Assembly (NCBI RefSeq): GCF_021556395.1
Contig: NZ_JAKGCS010000036.1
Span: 930,001-994,000, forward strand
Length of the DNA stretch: 64,000 bases
Origin: Acuticoccus kalidii
Lineage (GTDB): Bacteria; Pseudomonadota; Alphaproteobacteria; Rhizobiales; Amorphaceae
Reading direction: 5' to 3'
Position numbers and translations under genes: made by a program. Below the pieces are notes generated by a model. It was not told the DNA's origin. It did not search any database and worked only from the letters and a program-made list of their open reading frames with translations. Below, in pieces: positions 1-8,318 of this stretch. Numbering within the stretch: the stretch's first letter is position 1; each line of letters begins with the position of its first letter.

Positions 1-198
1 CCATTCGAGCTTCAACTCGCTCCGCACGAGGCGCAGATTGGGCCGATGCCCCGCCTCGACCATCCGCTCGAGGCTGAGCGGACCACCGGAGACGAACAAG
101 GTGACTTCGACATCGACCGTGGCGAGACCGCTGACGAGGTCCATCGCGTAGGTCCACACGCCGCCCGTGCACTCAGTCGTCATCAGGACGCGCTTCAT
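1..198 (-). CDS. Glycosyltransferase, family 4-like, N-terminal fragment
   Basis: Only the first 66 codons lie in the window; the gene runs off the left edge on the minus strand. The protein begins MKRVLMTTECTGGVWTYAMD, the pattern of the N-terminal Rossmann domain of GT4-type glycosyltransferases: a short hydrophobic strand, then a GGVWTY loop leading into helix 1, then a second strand (VEVTLFVSGG). Such enzymes move a sugar from a nucleotide-sugar donor to a lipid or saccharide acceptor at the cytoplasmic face of the membrane. The start at 198 is the first ATG of the conserved region, but no clear ribosome-binding site precedes it. Donor and acceptor cannot be inferred. Confidence 0.72.
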   Translation of the reverse strand, partial: MKRVLMTTECTGGVWTYAMDLVSGLATVDVEVTLFVSGGPLSLERMVEAGHRPNLRLVRSELKLEW

Positions 199-522
199 GC
201 CGAAGCCCACCGCGCGGGGATGCGTTTGATGGGAAAACCGGTCGAGCCGAGCGGCGCGAGGAGCGGGCGTTCGCAGATCACTGGTTGGCCGCCCGACAGG
301 CCGTTCCGTCCGTTATGGATGCCATCCCGGCGTGCGTTGTGCGTGCAATGAGGCACGTACATCCTTTCCGAAGCAGTTGCCGACACGAAGATCGCTGTTC
401 GCGCCGCCTGGGTAACGACGCGAGCGGCGCGAGATCGTTCCACGCGCATTCAAGATGGTCGCCAAAAGCCGGTCAGGCGTTCGGGAAAGATCCTGAACTC
501 GTATGGCAAGTTCTTCTCAACG
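199..522. other. Intergenic, no gene seen
   Basis: This gap lies between the glycosyltransferase start and the dctM stop; both genes are on the minus strand. Short open frames exist on both strands but have no ribosome-binding site, no recognisable domain and no continuity with neighbours. It probably holds the glycosyltransferase promoter and the end of the TRAP transcript. I found no convincing hairpin. Confidence 0.5.
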
Positions 523-1857
523 CTATCGCAGAAGGTCGACGAGCATCAAGGACAGACGCGGCCATGCCGCGACGATCGCGAGACCGACGAGGCTCGTGAG
601 GAGAAACGGCACGGCGCCTGCGGATATGCGGTGGAGCGGCAGGCGCGTGATGAAGGCTGCGACAAAAAGGTTGATGCCGACCGGCGGCGTGAAGAGGCCG
701 ATCGCGAGCCCGATCATCATGGTGACGCCGAACCAGGTGAGGTTCCAATCGAGCTCGCGCGCGACGGGCAGGAAAATCGGCAGCGCGATGAACATGATGG
801 TGATCGCGTCCATGAACATCCCCGCGATCAGCACCACGACGAGGACGACGATGAGGATCACCGCCTGGTTGGAGCTGATCGAGAGGAGGCCCGCCGAATA
901 TTGGCCGACGACGTCGTCGACGGTGATCACCCAGCCGAAGAGACTCGCATAAGCGACCACGAGCATCACGACGGCTGAGGCGGCGGAGGATTCCACCAGC
1001 GCATCGAAGAGCCGCGAAAAGGTCAGCGTGCGGTAGATGAAGATACCGACAAAGAGGGCGTAGACGGCCGCGACGATCGCCGCTTCCGTGGGCGTGAAGG
1101 CGCCCGAATAGATCCCGCCGAGGATCACGACCGGGGTGAGGAGGCCCCAGAAGGATTCGACGAAGGCGGTGGCGAGGCGCTTGCCGTAAGGCGCGGCCGC
1201 CTCGTCCGGCGGCACCAGCGCGCCGATTGCGGCGTTGGTGTGGGCAAGGCCGCGCCCGTCGCGCACGGTATGGGCGAAAGGCAGGGCCGCGAGCATCAGC
1301 GCCCCGCAGACGAGCCCCGGTATGATCGCCGCGATGAAGAGCTCCGAGATCGAGGTCTCGGCGATCACGCCATAGATCACGAGGCCGATCGAGGGCGGGA
1401 TGACGATCGAGAGCGCCGCCCCCGTGCAGACGAGGCCGGCGGCGAAGGCGCGGCTATAGCCGTCCTCCTCCATGCCCTTGATGATCAGCGGGCCGATCGC
1501 CGCGACCGAAGCCGGACCCGAACCCGACACCGCCCCCCAGAAAAGGCAGACGACCGTGCCGACGACCCCCATGCCGCCGGGCAAGCCCCCGACGAGGATG
1601 CGGAAGAAGCGGATCAGCCGTTCCGCGATCCCGACCGTTCCCATGAGGTTGCCGGCGAGGATGAAGAAGGGGATCGCGAGGAGCGTATATTTCGCGATCC
1701 CCGTCGAGATGAGGTCGCCGACGAGATCGAGCCCGAATCCGAGCTGCCACATCGCGAACATCGCCGACAGGCCGAGCGCGAAGGCCACCGGCACCTGAAG
1801 CGCGAGGAGCACGAAGAAGAGCACGATCATTTGCGTGCCGGCGCTCATATCAAGCAT
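523..1857 (-). CDS. dctM: TRAP transporter large permease (DctM)
   Basis: The 444-residue product is almost wholly hydrophobic and of the usual DctM length. It is the ion-coupled translocation subunit of a TRAP transporter, which uses the sodium gradient to import the solute delivered by DctP. Family signatures visible are the N-terminal hydrophobic pair beginning VLFFVLLALQVPVAFALG, the GSGPASVAAIGPLI segment, PPSIGLVIYG, and the C-terminal FTPPVGINLFV loop. It is last in dctP-dctQ-dctM and its start overlaps dctQ by 8 bases, so the two membrane subunits are probably translationally coupled. The solute is unknown; organic acids are typical. Confidence 0.96.
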   Translation of the reverse strand: MLDMSAGTQMIVLFFVLLALQVPVAFALGLSAMFAMWQLGFGLDLVGDLISTGIAKYTLLAIPFFILAGNLMGTVGIAERLIRFFRILVGGLPGGMGVVGTVVCLFWGAVSGSGPASVAAIGPLIIKGMEEDGYSRAFAAGLVCTGAALSIVIPPSIGLVIYGVIAETSISELFIAAIIPGLVCGALMLAALPFAHTVRDGRGLAHTNAAIGALVPPDEAAAPYGKRLATAFVESFWGLLTPVVILGGIYSGAFTPTEAAIVAAVYALFVGIFIYRTLTFSRLFDALVESSAASAVVMLVVAYASLFGWVITVDDVVGQYSAGLLSISSNQAVILIVVLVVVLIAGMFMDAITIMFIALPIFLPVARELDWNLTWFGVTMMIGLAIGLFTPPVGINLFVAAFITRLPLHRISAGAVPFLLTSLVGLAIVAAWPRLSLMLVDLLR

Positions 1858-2332
1858 CGGCGGCGATCTCCTGCGCGAGTTCGCGGTGGATGCGCCAAGC
1901 GTGTTCCAGATAGCGCACGAGAACGAGGAGGAAGCCGAACGGCAAGCCGATCGTATACCACCAGGCCGGCACCAGGAGCGCGTAGGAAACGGTGCCCGAC
2001 TGGATCTGATGGGAGACGAGCTGCCAGGAGAACCAGGCCGACAGGAAGAGGAGCATGGCCGCCAGAACCGTCGTCACGTGGAGCGCGAGGATGCGGACCC
2101 GGACCGGCAACAGGTCGAAGACGAGCGTGACGGCGAGATGTTCGCCCCGCCGCGCGGCGATCGCCGCGCCGAGGATCGTCAGCAACAGGAAGCCGTTGAC
2201 GAGGATCTCCTCCGTCGCCGCGAAGGAACGGTCAGTCAGATAGCGCACGACGACATTGGCGAATCCGATCCCCGTCATCGCGGCGAGGATGACGGCGCAT
2301 AGGATCTTCTCGGCGTTCGCCAGAAGCCTCAT
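1850..2332 (-). CDS. dctQ: TRAP transporter small permease (DctQ)
   Basis: About 160 residues with four predicted membrane helices, as expected for the small TRAP membrane subunit that docks with DctM. Recognisable features are AEKILCAVILAAMTGIGFANV in helix 1, VVRYLTDRSFAATEEI between helices 1 and 2, and RRGEHLAVTLVFD after helix 2. The open frame continues upstream to a TTG at 2374, but that codon lies inside a perfect hairpin; the ATG at 2332, directly before the first helix with an AAGG about 8 bases upstream, is a better start. It sits between dctP and dctM. Confidence 0.92.
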   Translation of the reverse strand: MRLLANAEKILCAVILAAMTGIGFANVVVRYLTDRSFAATEEILVNGFLLLTILGAAIAARRGEHLAVTLVFDLLPVRVRILALHVTTVLAAMLLFLSAWFSWQLVSHQIQSGTVSYALLVPAWWYTIGLPFGFLLVLVRYLEHAWRIHRELAQEIAADA

Positions 2333-2365
2333 TCGCAAAGCCTTGTCGTCGGGAGGAAAAGGGAA

Positions 2366-2386
2366 GGGCCGCAACGCGTGCGGCCC
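2366..2386 (-). promoter_or_regulatory. Intercistronic hairpin after dctP
   Basis: A perfect 8-bp inverted repeat (GGGCCGCA / TGCGGCCC) with a 5-base loop occupies the gap between the dctP stop and the dctQ start. There is no T-tract, so it is more likely a transcript-stabilising or partial-termination structure than a full terminator. Equivalent hairpins follow every other binding-protein gene in the window. Confidence 0.6.
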
Positions 2387-2398
2387 CGTGGGTCAGTT

Positions 2399-3403
2399 TC
2401 AGTCGGCCTTGCCGGAGATCGTGTCCTGGAAGGTGGCGACGAGATCGGGGCCGACCTTCGTGGCCCAGGTGTCGAACGCGGGCTTGGTCGCGGCACGGAA
2501 GGCGGCGATGTCGTCCTCCGTGGGCTCATAGACCTCCATGCCCTGCTCCTTCAGATAGTCGAGGCCGCTCGCGGTGTCCTCGCGGCTCACCTCGATCTGG
2601 TAGGCCATCGCCTCGGTCGCGGCCTTCTGGACGGCGGCCTGCTTGTCGGCGTCCCAGCTATCCCAGAGCTTCTGGCTGACGCCCAGGAAGAGCGGATCAT
2701 AGGAGTAGTGCCAGGGGGTGATGTACTTCTGCACCTCATAGACCCGCTGCGGGATGATCACCGCGCCGATCGGGTTTTCCTGCCCGTCGACCACGCCCTG
2801 TTGCAGCGCGGAGAAGGTCTCGGCCCACTGCATCTGCTGCGGGTTGGCGCCGAGCGCGTTCATCACGTCGATATACATCGGGCCGGCAACGCGCATCTTG
2901 AGGCCCTTGAGGTCGTCGGGCGTCTTGATCGGGTGCTTGGAGTTCGTCACCTCGCGGAAGCCGTTCTCGCCCCAGGCGAGCACCTTGATGCCGTGCTCAC
3001 CGAGGATCTCGGCCATCTTCTCGCCGGGCGCGCCCTGGGTGGTGGCGTCGACCTCGTCATAATTGGCGTAGAGATAAGGCAGCGAGAAGACTGCCATTTC
3101 GGGCACCAGCGGCGTCACGTTGATCGCCGAGGTGAGCACGAAGTCGAGCGCGCCGCGGCCGACCATTTCCGACTGCTTCATCTGATCGCCGCCGGTGAGC
3201 TGGGCGTTCGGGAAGATGCGGATGGTCGTGTCGCCGCCCGTGCCTTCGTCGACGAGTTCGGCGAAGCGCTGGGCGCCCTTTTGCCAGGTCGTCGTGTCGC
3301 TGGTGTTGTGCGTGAGACGAAGCGTTTCGGCCGATGCGCTACCGCCGGCCGTGAGCGCGGCAATCGAGATCGCGGCCGCCAGCGCCTTGAGCGAGAGTGT
3401 CAT
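2399..3403 (-). CDS. dctP: TRAP transporter substrate-binding protein (DctP)
   Basis: A 334-residue periplasmic solute receptor of the DctP family. Residues 1-25 form a Sec signal peptide ending SASA, and the mature protein starts ETLRLTHN. Diagnostic positions are IRIFPNAQLTGGDQMKQ, the LKGLKMRVAGP stretch carrying the arginine that normally binds the substrate carboxylate, and the VDGQENP motif. The start at 3403 follows a strong GGAGGA ribosome-binding site 6 bases upstream; the frame stays open further upstream without family similarity. First gene of dctPQM. The conserved arginine suggests a carboxylate substrate, but its identity is not visible. Confidence 0.95.
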   Translation of the reverse strand: MTLSLKALAAAISIAALTAGGSASAETLRLTHNTSDTTTWQKGAQRFAELVDEGTGGDTTIRIFPNAQLTGGDQMKQSEMVGRGALDFVLTSAINVTPLVPEMAVFSLPYLYANYDEVDATTQGAPGEKMAEILGEHGIKVLAWGENGFREVTNSKHPIKTPDDLKGLKMRVAGPMYIDVMNALGANPQQMQWAETFSALQQGVVDGQENPIGAVIIPQRVYEVQKYITPWHYSYDPLFLGVSQKLWDSWDADKQAAVQKAATEAMAYQIEVSREDTASGLDYLKEQGMEVYEPTEDDIAAFRAATKPAFDTWATKVGPDLVATFQDTISGKAD

Positions 3404-4139
3404 TCGTTTCCTCCATTCTGTGCCGACCCGCTCGGGTTCGGCGGCCCGTTTTCGAGCCGTTTGGTCCACGATGATGGATCGGTCGGATCCGGCGGACGGT
3501 CGACCGTTCTCATATCGGACGCATTGTTGCAAGTGTACTGGGACGCCTCTACTATTCGTCCAACAATAGAAAGTCCATAAGATGGATCACCTGGGGGGAT
3601 GACGGTCGATCTCGCGCGCCCGGTCCTGGATTTCGCGGCCGATGGCGCGCAAAGCGCCCGCCGCGCCTTGCGTCTGACGCCGCCGCTCGGACGGCCTTGC
3701 GATCGCGGCGTCGCCGACGCGCGGAGCTTCGACGTGCCCACCGTCCGCCGCCTTTTGATGGCGTTGCCGCCCGCCCGCCTCGTCGGGCCGGATGCGGCCA
3801 GGCCGCGTCAATCCTCCAGCGATAGCGTGGATTTGATCGCAAAATGGGCAAGGCAGAGAGACGACCGTGTCCCGCGCGGCGACCGCGCCCCGCCCATGGC
3901 GACCCAGATTGCGGGGATCGCCGGCGTCCACCGCTGCCTGCCGGATCGGGCAGGGAACATCGCGGCGGAAATTGCAAGAATGCTTCCTGGCGCAACCGCG
4001 CACCGACGCGGGCGGCCAGATTTCGACGAGACCGGCGAGGGGAAGGCAGCATGAGACAGGCCGCGACCGAGACGACGCGCCGAGGCCGGGCATGACCGGG
4101 GCGCCGCGCGGCGGCATCGCCCGCCGCTCGAACCGCGTG
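3404..4139. other. Long divergent intergenic region, no confident gene
   Basis: About 735 bp separates dctP (minus) from the acyl-CoA synthetase (plus). Open frames cover much of it on both strands, but their translations are low-complexity Arg/Ala/Pro-rich without a domain I recognise. The dctP promoter should lie near 3420-3600, where two inverted repeats occur. A decayed regulator is possible but not demonstrable by eye. Confidence 0.4.
3552..3586. promoter_or_regulatory. Candidate operators upstream of dctP
   Basis: Two adjacent inverted repeats lie about 150-180 bases upstream of dctP. At 3552-3569, CTATT and AATAG flank an 8-base centre; read on the minus strand the core is TTGTTGGACGA, which fits the T-N-G-T-N3-A-C-N-A pattern of FadR-subfamily GntR operators. 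At 3574-3586 TCCAT-AAG-ATGGA is a perfect 5-bp repeat. TRAP operons are often GntR-controlled, but no GntR gene is adjacent; the only one in the window is at 47 kb. Confidence 0.35.
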
Positions 4140-5702
4140 ATGAACCTATCCCATGTGCTGACGCAGAATGCCCGGCGCTTTGGCGGCGAGATCGGGTTCG
4201 TCGCGGGCGAGACCACCTGGACCTGGGGCGAGATCGAGGCGCGTGTCGATGCGATGTGCGCCGCGCTCGCAGCCCGCGGCATCGAGAAGGGCGACCGCAT
4301 CCTCGTCCAGTCGAAGAACTGCCTCGAACTTTTCGAGACGATGTTCGTCGCCTTCCGCCTCGGCGCGGTGTGGGTGCCGACCAATTTCCGCCAGACGCCT
4401 GACGAAGTGGCCTATCTCGCGGTGGCGAGCGGCGCGCGGGCGATGATCTGCCATGCCGACTTTCCGGCCCACGCCGCCGCGGTGAAGGCCGCCGCGCCGA
4501 CCATCGCGCCGACGATCGCGATCGGCCGCGCCGATTTCGGCGAGGCCTATGACGACCTCCTCGCCGCCCATCGGGGCGACAAGGAAGCGGTCGCCGCCGT
4601 CGAGCACGACGATCCGTGCTGGTTCTTCTTCACCTCCGGCACCACGGGGCGGCCGAAGGCCGGTGTCCTCACCCATGGGCAGATGGCGTTCGTCATCACC
4701 AACCATCTTTGCGACCTGATGCCGGGGACGACGCACGAGGACGCCTCGCTGGTCGTCGCGCCGCTGTCGCACGGGGCGGGTGTCCATCAGCTCGCGCAGA
4801 CCGCGCGCGGGGCGAAAACCGTGCTCCCCGGCTCGGATCGCTTCGATGTCGCCGAGGCGTGGCGGCTCGTCGAGCGCTGGTCGATCACCAACATGTTCAC
4901 CGTGCCGACGATCGTGAAGATGCTCGTCGAGCATCCCTCGGTGGACGAATACGACCACACCTCGTTGCGCTATGTGATCTATGCCGGCGCGCCGATGTAC
5001 CGGGAGGACCAGAAGCGCGCGTTCGCCGCGCTCGGCCCGGTGCTCGTCCAATATTTCGGCCTCGGGGAGGTGACGGGAAACATCACCGTTCTCGTCCCGG
5101 CGCTCCATTCGGCCGACGATACGGTGATGAAAGTCGGCACCTGCGGATGGGAGCGGACCGGCATGGAGGTCTCGATCCAGGATCCGGAGGGCCGGCCGCT
5201 CGGTCCCGGCGAGACCGGCGAGATCGCCGTGTGCGGCCCGGCGGTCTTCGCCGGCTACTACGACAATGAGGAGGCGAACCGGAAGGCGTTCCGCGACGGT
5301 TGGTTCCTCACCGGCGATCTCGGCCATCTGGACGAAGAGGGCTTCCTCTACATCACCGGCCGCGCCTCAGACATGTACATTTCGGGCGGCTCCAACGTCT
5401 ATCCGCGCGAGATCGAGGAAAAGCTCCTCGCCCATCCGGCGATCGGCGAGGTGGCGATCGTTGGCGTGCCGGACCCGCGATGGGGGGAGGTCGGTGTCGC
5501 GGTATGCGTGTTGCGCGACGGGGCCGTCGTCGGGGAGGCCGAGCTTCTCGAATTCCTCGCCCCGAAGGTCTCCCGCTACAAAATTCCCAAACGCGTCTTC
5601 TTCTGGGAGGCGCTGCCGAAATCGGGCTACGGCAAGATCACCAAGAAGGCGGTGCGCGAGGAACTCGAAGCGCGCGGGGCTCTCCCGCTCGAGCCCGCCT
5701 GA
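4140..5702 (+). CDS. AMP-dependent acyl-CoA synthetase / ligase
   Basis: A 520-residue member of the ANL (adenylate-forming) superfamily: it activates a carboxylic acid to an acyl-AMP and then transfers it to CoA. Motifs in order are the P-loop-like FFTSGTTGRPKAG, the QYFGLGEVTG acyl-AMP-binding motif, GWFLTGDLGHLDEEG with the hinge aspartate, GRASDMYISGGSNVYPREIE, and a C-terminal KSGYGKITKK holding the adenylation lysine. An in-frame ATG at 4092 would add 16 residues unlike the family. It lies 7 bases before a short-chain dehydrogenase and is probably co-transcribed with it. Chain length and substrate are unknown. Confidence 0.93.
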   Translation: MNLSHVLTQNARRFGGEIGFVAGETTWTWGEIEARVDAMCAALAARGIEKGDRILVQSKNCLELFETMFVAFRLGAVWVPTNFRQTPDEVAYLAVASGARAMICHADFPAHAAAVKAAAPTIAPTIAIGRADFGEAYDDLLAAHRGDKEAVAAVEHDDPCWFFFTSGTTGRPKAGVLTHGQMAFVITNHLCDLMPGTTHEDASLVVAPLSHGAGVHQLAQTARGAKTVLPGSDRFDVAEAWRLVERWSITNMFTVPTIVKMLVEHPSVDEYDHTSLRYVIYAGAPMYREDQKRAFAALGPVLVQYFGLGEVTGNITVLVPALHSADDTVMKVGTCGWERTGMEVSIQDPEGRPLGPGETGEIAVCGPAVFAGYYDNEEANRKAFRDGWFLTGDLGHLDEEGFLYITGRASDMYISGGSNVYPREIEEKLLAHPAIGEVAIVGVPDPRWGEVGVAVCVLRDGAVVGEAELLEFLAPKVSRYKIPKRVFFWEALPKSGYGKITKKAVREELEARGALPLEPA

Positions 5703-5709
5703 GGCCGTG

Positions 5710-6477
5710 ATGATGAAGAACGGTGTCATCCTCGTCACCGGCGGCGCATCGGGCATCGGGCTTGCCGTCGCGCGCACACTCCTTACCCGCGGCCATCGCG
5801 TCGCCATCGCCGACCGCGAGGCGGGGGCTCTCACGACTGCCGAAGCCGACCTTGCGGCCGGCGAGGCCGCGCGCTTCCTGGAACTCGACGTCGCCGACGA
5901 GCCGGCGATCGTCGCCGCCATCGCGGAACTGTCGCGGGAGGGGCCGATCGCCGGCCTCGTCAATTCGGCCGGCATTGCGCGGGAAATTCCCGCTCTCGAG
6001 ACGAGCCTGTCCGTCTTCCGCGATATCCTGGAGGTCAACCTGATCGGCGCCTTCGCCGTGTCGCGGGAGGTGGCGAAAGCGATGGTCGCCGAAAAGGCGG
6101 GCGGGTCGATCGTCAACATCGCCTCTGTTTCGGGGGAGGTCGGCAACGAGGGCCGCGTCGCCTATGGCGCGTCGAAAGGCGGCGTCATCACCATGACGAA
6201 GGTGATGGCGGTGGAGCTCGCCGAGCACGGCATCCGCGTCAATGCCGTCGCGCCCGGCCCGATCGAGACGCCGCTCGCCGCGCGCGTCCACACGCCGGCG
6301 ATCCGCGAGCGCTGGCACCGCGTCGTCCCGCAACGGCGCTATGGCGCGCCGGAGGATGTGGCGAACGCGATCGCCTTCCTCCTCGACGGCGACCAATCGG
6401 GCTACATCACCGGCCAGACGCTCGACGTCGATGGCGGCTTCACCATCGCCGGGATCTTCGGCACGATGGGTCATTGA
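5710..6477 (+). CDS. Short-chain dehydrogenase/reductase (SDR)
   Basis: A classical 255-residue SDR. The NAD(P)-binding motif TGGASGIG is at residues 10-17, NSAG at 85-88, catalytic Ser139, Tyr152 and Lys156 (YGASK). The aspartate at the end of strand 2 (IADRE) suggests a preference for NAD over NADP. The C-terminal DVDGGFT is typical of 3-oxoacyl-ACP reductase-like and sugar/alcohol dehydrogenases. It follows the acyl-CoA synthetase by 7 bases, so it may reduce or oxidise a hydroxyacyl- or oxoacyl-CoA, though an unrelated alcohol substrate is equally possible. ATGs at 5710 and 5713 are both usable. Confidence 0.93.
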   Translation: MMKNGVILVTGGASGIGLAVARTLLTRGHRVAIADREAGALTTAEADLAAGEAARFLELDVADEPAIVAAIAELSREGPIAGLVNSAGIAREIPALETSLSVFRDILEVNLIGAFAVSREVAKAMVAEKAGGSIVNIASVSGEVGNEGRVAYGASKGGVITMTKVMAVELAEHGIRVNAVAPGPIETPLAARVHTPAIRERWHRVVPQRRYGAPEDVANAIAFLLDGDQSGYITGQTLDVDGGFTIAGIFGTMGH

Positions 6478-6551
6478 GGCCCGCCCTCCCGGCGACCGGA
6501 CGCGAAACCGCCAGGCCGTCGGGTTCGGCCGGGATGGCGAAAGCCGGCCGA

Positions 6552-6989
6552 TCAGGCCGACAGGTCGATGAGGGGCAGCCCCGTCGCCGCGTCGGTCCGG
6601 CGGCGGATGTAAGCGGGCGATTCCGTGACCACCACCTCGAGCGTCGGCCGCACGTGCGCCGTCATCAGATGGCCGCCATGGGCCGTCCCATCCCGTTTCG
6701 AGACGACGATGTGCGGGTGCAGCTTCGCCTTGCCGTCCTTGCGGGCGAAATTGCCGGTGAAGGAGACGACTTCGACCTGCTCGTCGATCGGGATGCGATG
6801 ATAGGACTTCGTGTCGATCTCGAAGAAGCCGAGCTCCACGTCGCTGAGCGCCCCGATGCCGGAGAACTCCGCGCCGTCGATGCCGTTCTCCTCGGCAAAT
6901 CGGGTCAATCCTTCGACGACTTCCTCGCCCGGATCGAACACCACGACGAAGGTCTTTTGCGGGCCGTCATAAAGGGTCTTGGTCTTCAT
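6552..6989 (-). CDS. PPC/DUF296-domain protein
   Basis: A 145-residue protein made almost entirely of one PPC (DUF296) domain, the trimeric fold of bacterial and archaeal homologues of plant AT-hook PPC proteins. Diagnostic signatures are EFSGIGALSDVELGFF and the LHPHIVVS...GGHL block, whose histidines cluster in the trimer and may bind metal. The start at 6989 follows GAGGAGGT 6 bases upstream; the frame remains open for 22 more codons without similarity. Bacterial members have no settled function. It is convergent with the SDR gene. Confidence 0.88.
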   Translation of the reverse strand: MKTKTLYDGPQKTFVVVFDPGEEVVEGLTRFAEENGIDGAEFSGIGALSDVELGFFEIDTKSYHRIPIDEQVEVVSFTGNFARKDGKAKLHPHIVVSKRDGTAHGGHLMTAHVRPTLEVVVTESPAYIRRRTDAATGLPLIDLSA

Positions 6990-7128
6990 CGTCGTACCTC
7001 CTCGCCGGACGCGCCGGTTGCGATGAAAGCGCGGCGGCCCGGCCGGATGTTCCATGGATGAGAGGTCGCAGGGGCGGAACGGTGCGGATGAAGGCGGGTT
7101 TTCCGAGAAGACTGATGGAGGTTTACCG

Positions 7129-7278
7129 ATGGACCCGAAGCCCCCTGTCTACGACGCCGACGATGCCCGGCAGGGCGAGGTCATTTTAAAGAGCCGTGGC
7201 CGGCGCTCAGTCTTCATCGCCGGCATGATCGGGATCGCCCTGATTGCGCTCATCATCATCATCGTTTCGCTCCGCTGA
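7129..7278 (+). CDS. Small single-pass membrane protein, unknown function
   Basis: A 49-residue product with a charged N-terminus (MDPKPPVYDADDARQGEVIL), a basic stretch RGRRS, then one C-terminal membrane helix of about 20 residues rich in Ile, Ala and Leu. A GGAGG sits 8-9 bases before the ATG. The YDADDARQGE motif and basic-then-hydrophobic layout match small hypothetical proteins I recall from alphaproteobacteria. A Cin-Nout tail-anchored topology is likely. It is divergent from the PPC gene and 39 bases before the amidoligase, so it may be part of that operon. Confidence 0.68.
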   Translation: MDPKPPVYDADDARQGEVILKSRGRRSVFIAGMIGIALIALIIIIVSLR

Positions 7279-7317
7279 TTGAAACCCGATGCGTGGGGGC
7301 GCGTTACCGGATGAGTG

Positions 7318-8313
7318 ATGGACGTGAATCCCGCAATGCTGAAGACCAGAAGCTATGACATGCCGCCGCGGCGGACGAACGGCGCCGGCGCGATACGCGG
7401 CGTGGGTGTCGAGGTGGAGTTTTCGAGCCTCGGCGTCGAGGCCGCAGCGCTCGCACTTCACCGCGCGCTCGGCGGCGATCTCGCCCAAGAGGACGCCTTC
7501 GCCTTCAAGCTGAAGGGCACCCGGATCGGAGACCTCGACGTCAAGCTCGACAGCCGCTTTGCCCATAAGGAGAAAGAGGCGCGTTCCGAGGAGAGCCTGC
7601 TCGATGTCGTGGGTGGGCGGATCGGCGAATGGTTCGCCTCGATCGCCGAGCCCATCATTCCGTGCGAGCTCGTTACCGGTCCGATCCCGCTCGACGATCT
7701 CGCCATGATCGACGAGGCGGTCGACGCGCTGCGCAATGCCGGGGCCGAGGGCGCGGTGAAGGACGGCATGACGCCGCTCGCCCTCCACCTCAATCCCGAG
7801 ATCCCGGACACCTCGCCCGAAACGGTGGCGGCGCTGATCAAGGCGTTCGCGCTGATGGACGCGTGGCTGCGTCATGAGCACGACCCCGATCGGCTGCGCA
7901 AATTGATGGCCTACTTCCAGCCCTATCCCGAGGCCTATGTGGAGATGGTCAGCGATCCGGCATACTGGCCGCCGATGGGCCGGCTGATCGACGATTATCT
8001 CGAGGCCAATCCGAGCCGCGACCGCGATCTCGACATGCTGCCATTGCTGCGCTTCATCGACGAGGAGCGCGTCGTCAACGCGCTGCCCGACGAGAAGATC
8101 GGCCGCCGACCCACCTCGCATTATCGCTTGCCGGATTCGCGTGTCGGCGATCCCGACTGGTCGGTCGCGAACGTGTGGAACAGGTGGGTCGCCGTGGAGC
8201 GCCTCGCGGATGATCGGGCGACACTCGATGCGCTCGGCATGGCCTATCGTGACGGTTCCTCGCGCGAGGATTGGGTGGCGACGGTCGAGCGCCTCGTTCT
8301 CGGGCGCCGGTGA
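7318..8313 (+). CDS. Putative amidoligase (COOH-NH2 ligase superfamily)
   Basis: 331 residues matching the bacterial amidoligase family (PF12224), part of the glutamine-synthetase/gamma-glutamylcysteine-ligase fold that uses ATP to form amide bonds. Matches are GVGVEVEF at 28-35 (metal-binding glutamates), LDVKLDS near 73-79, ELVTGPIPLDDL at 117-128 and LALHLNPE at 154-161, then the basic IGRRPTSHYRLPD near 261-273. These correspond to the metal- and nucleotide-binding strands. Start may be GTG 7315 or ATG 7318. The downstream FAD oxidoreductase begins immediately, so ligation of an amine or amino acid followed by oxidation is a plausible pathway, but no substrate is shown. Confidence 0.8.
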   Translation: MDVNPAMLKTRSYDMPPRRTNGAGAIRGVGVEVEFSSLGVEAAALALHRALGGDLAQEDAFAFKLKGTRIGDLDVKLDSRFAHKEKEARSEESLLDVVGGRIGEWFASIAEPIIPCELVTGPIPLDDLAMIDEAVDALRNAGAEGAVKDGMTPLALHLNPEIPDTSPETVAALIKAFALMDAWLRHEHDPDRLRKLMAYFQPYPEAYVEMVSDPAYWPPMGRLIDDYLEANPSRDRDLDMLPLLRFIDEERVVNALPDEKIGRRPTSHYRLPDSRVGDPDWSVANVWNRWVAVERLADDRATLDALGMAYRDGSSREDWVATVERLVLGRR

Positions 8314-8318
8314 GCGTG

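Noticed and set aside
3587..4384. Possible regulator gene on the minus strand upstream of dctP
   Set aside because: The frame extends into the antisense of the acyl-CoA synthetase and no helix-turn-helix can be recognised in it.
4146..5327. Antisense open frame opposite the acyl-CoA synthetase
   Set aside because: No recognisable domain, and the synthetase carries every ANL motif in the right order.
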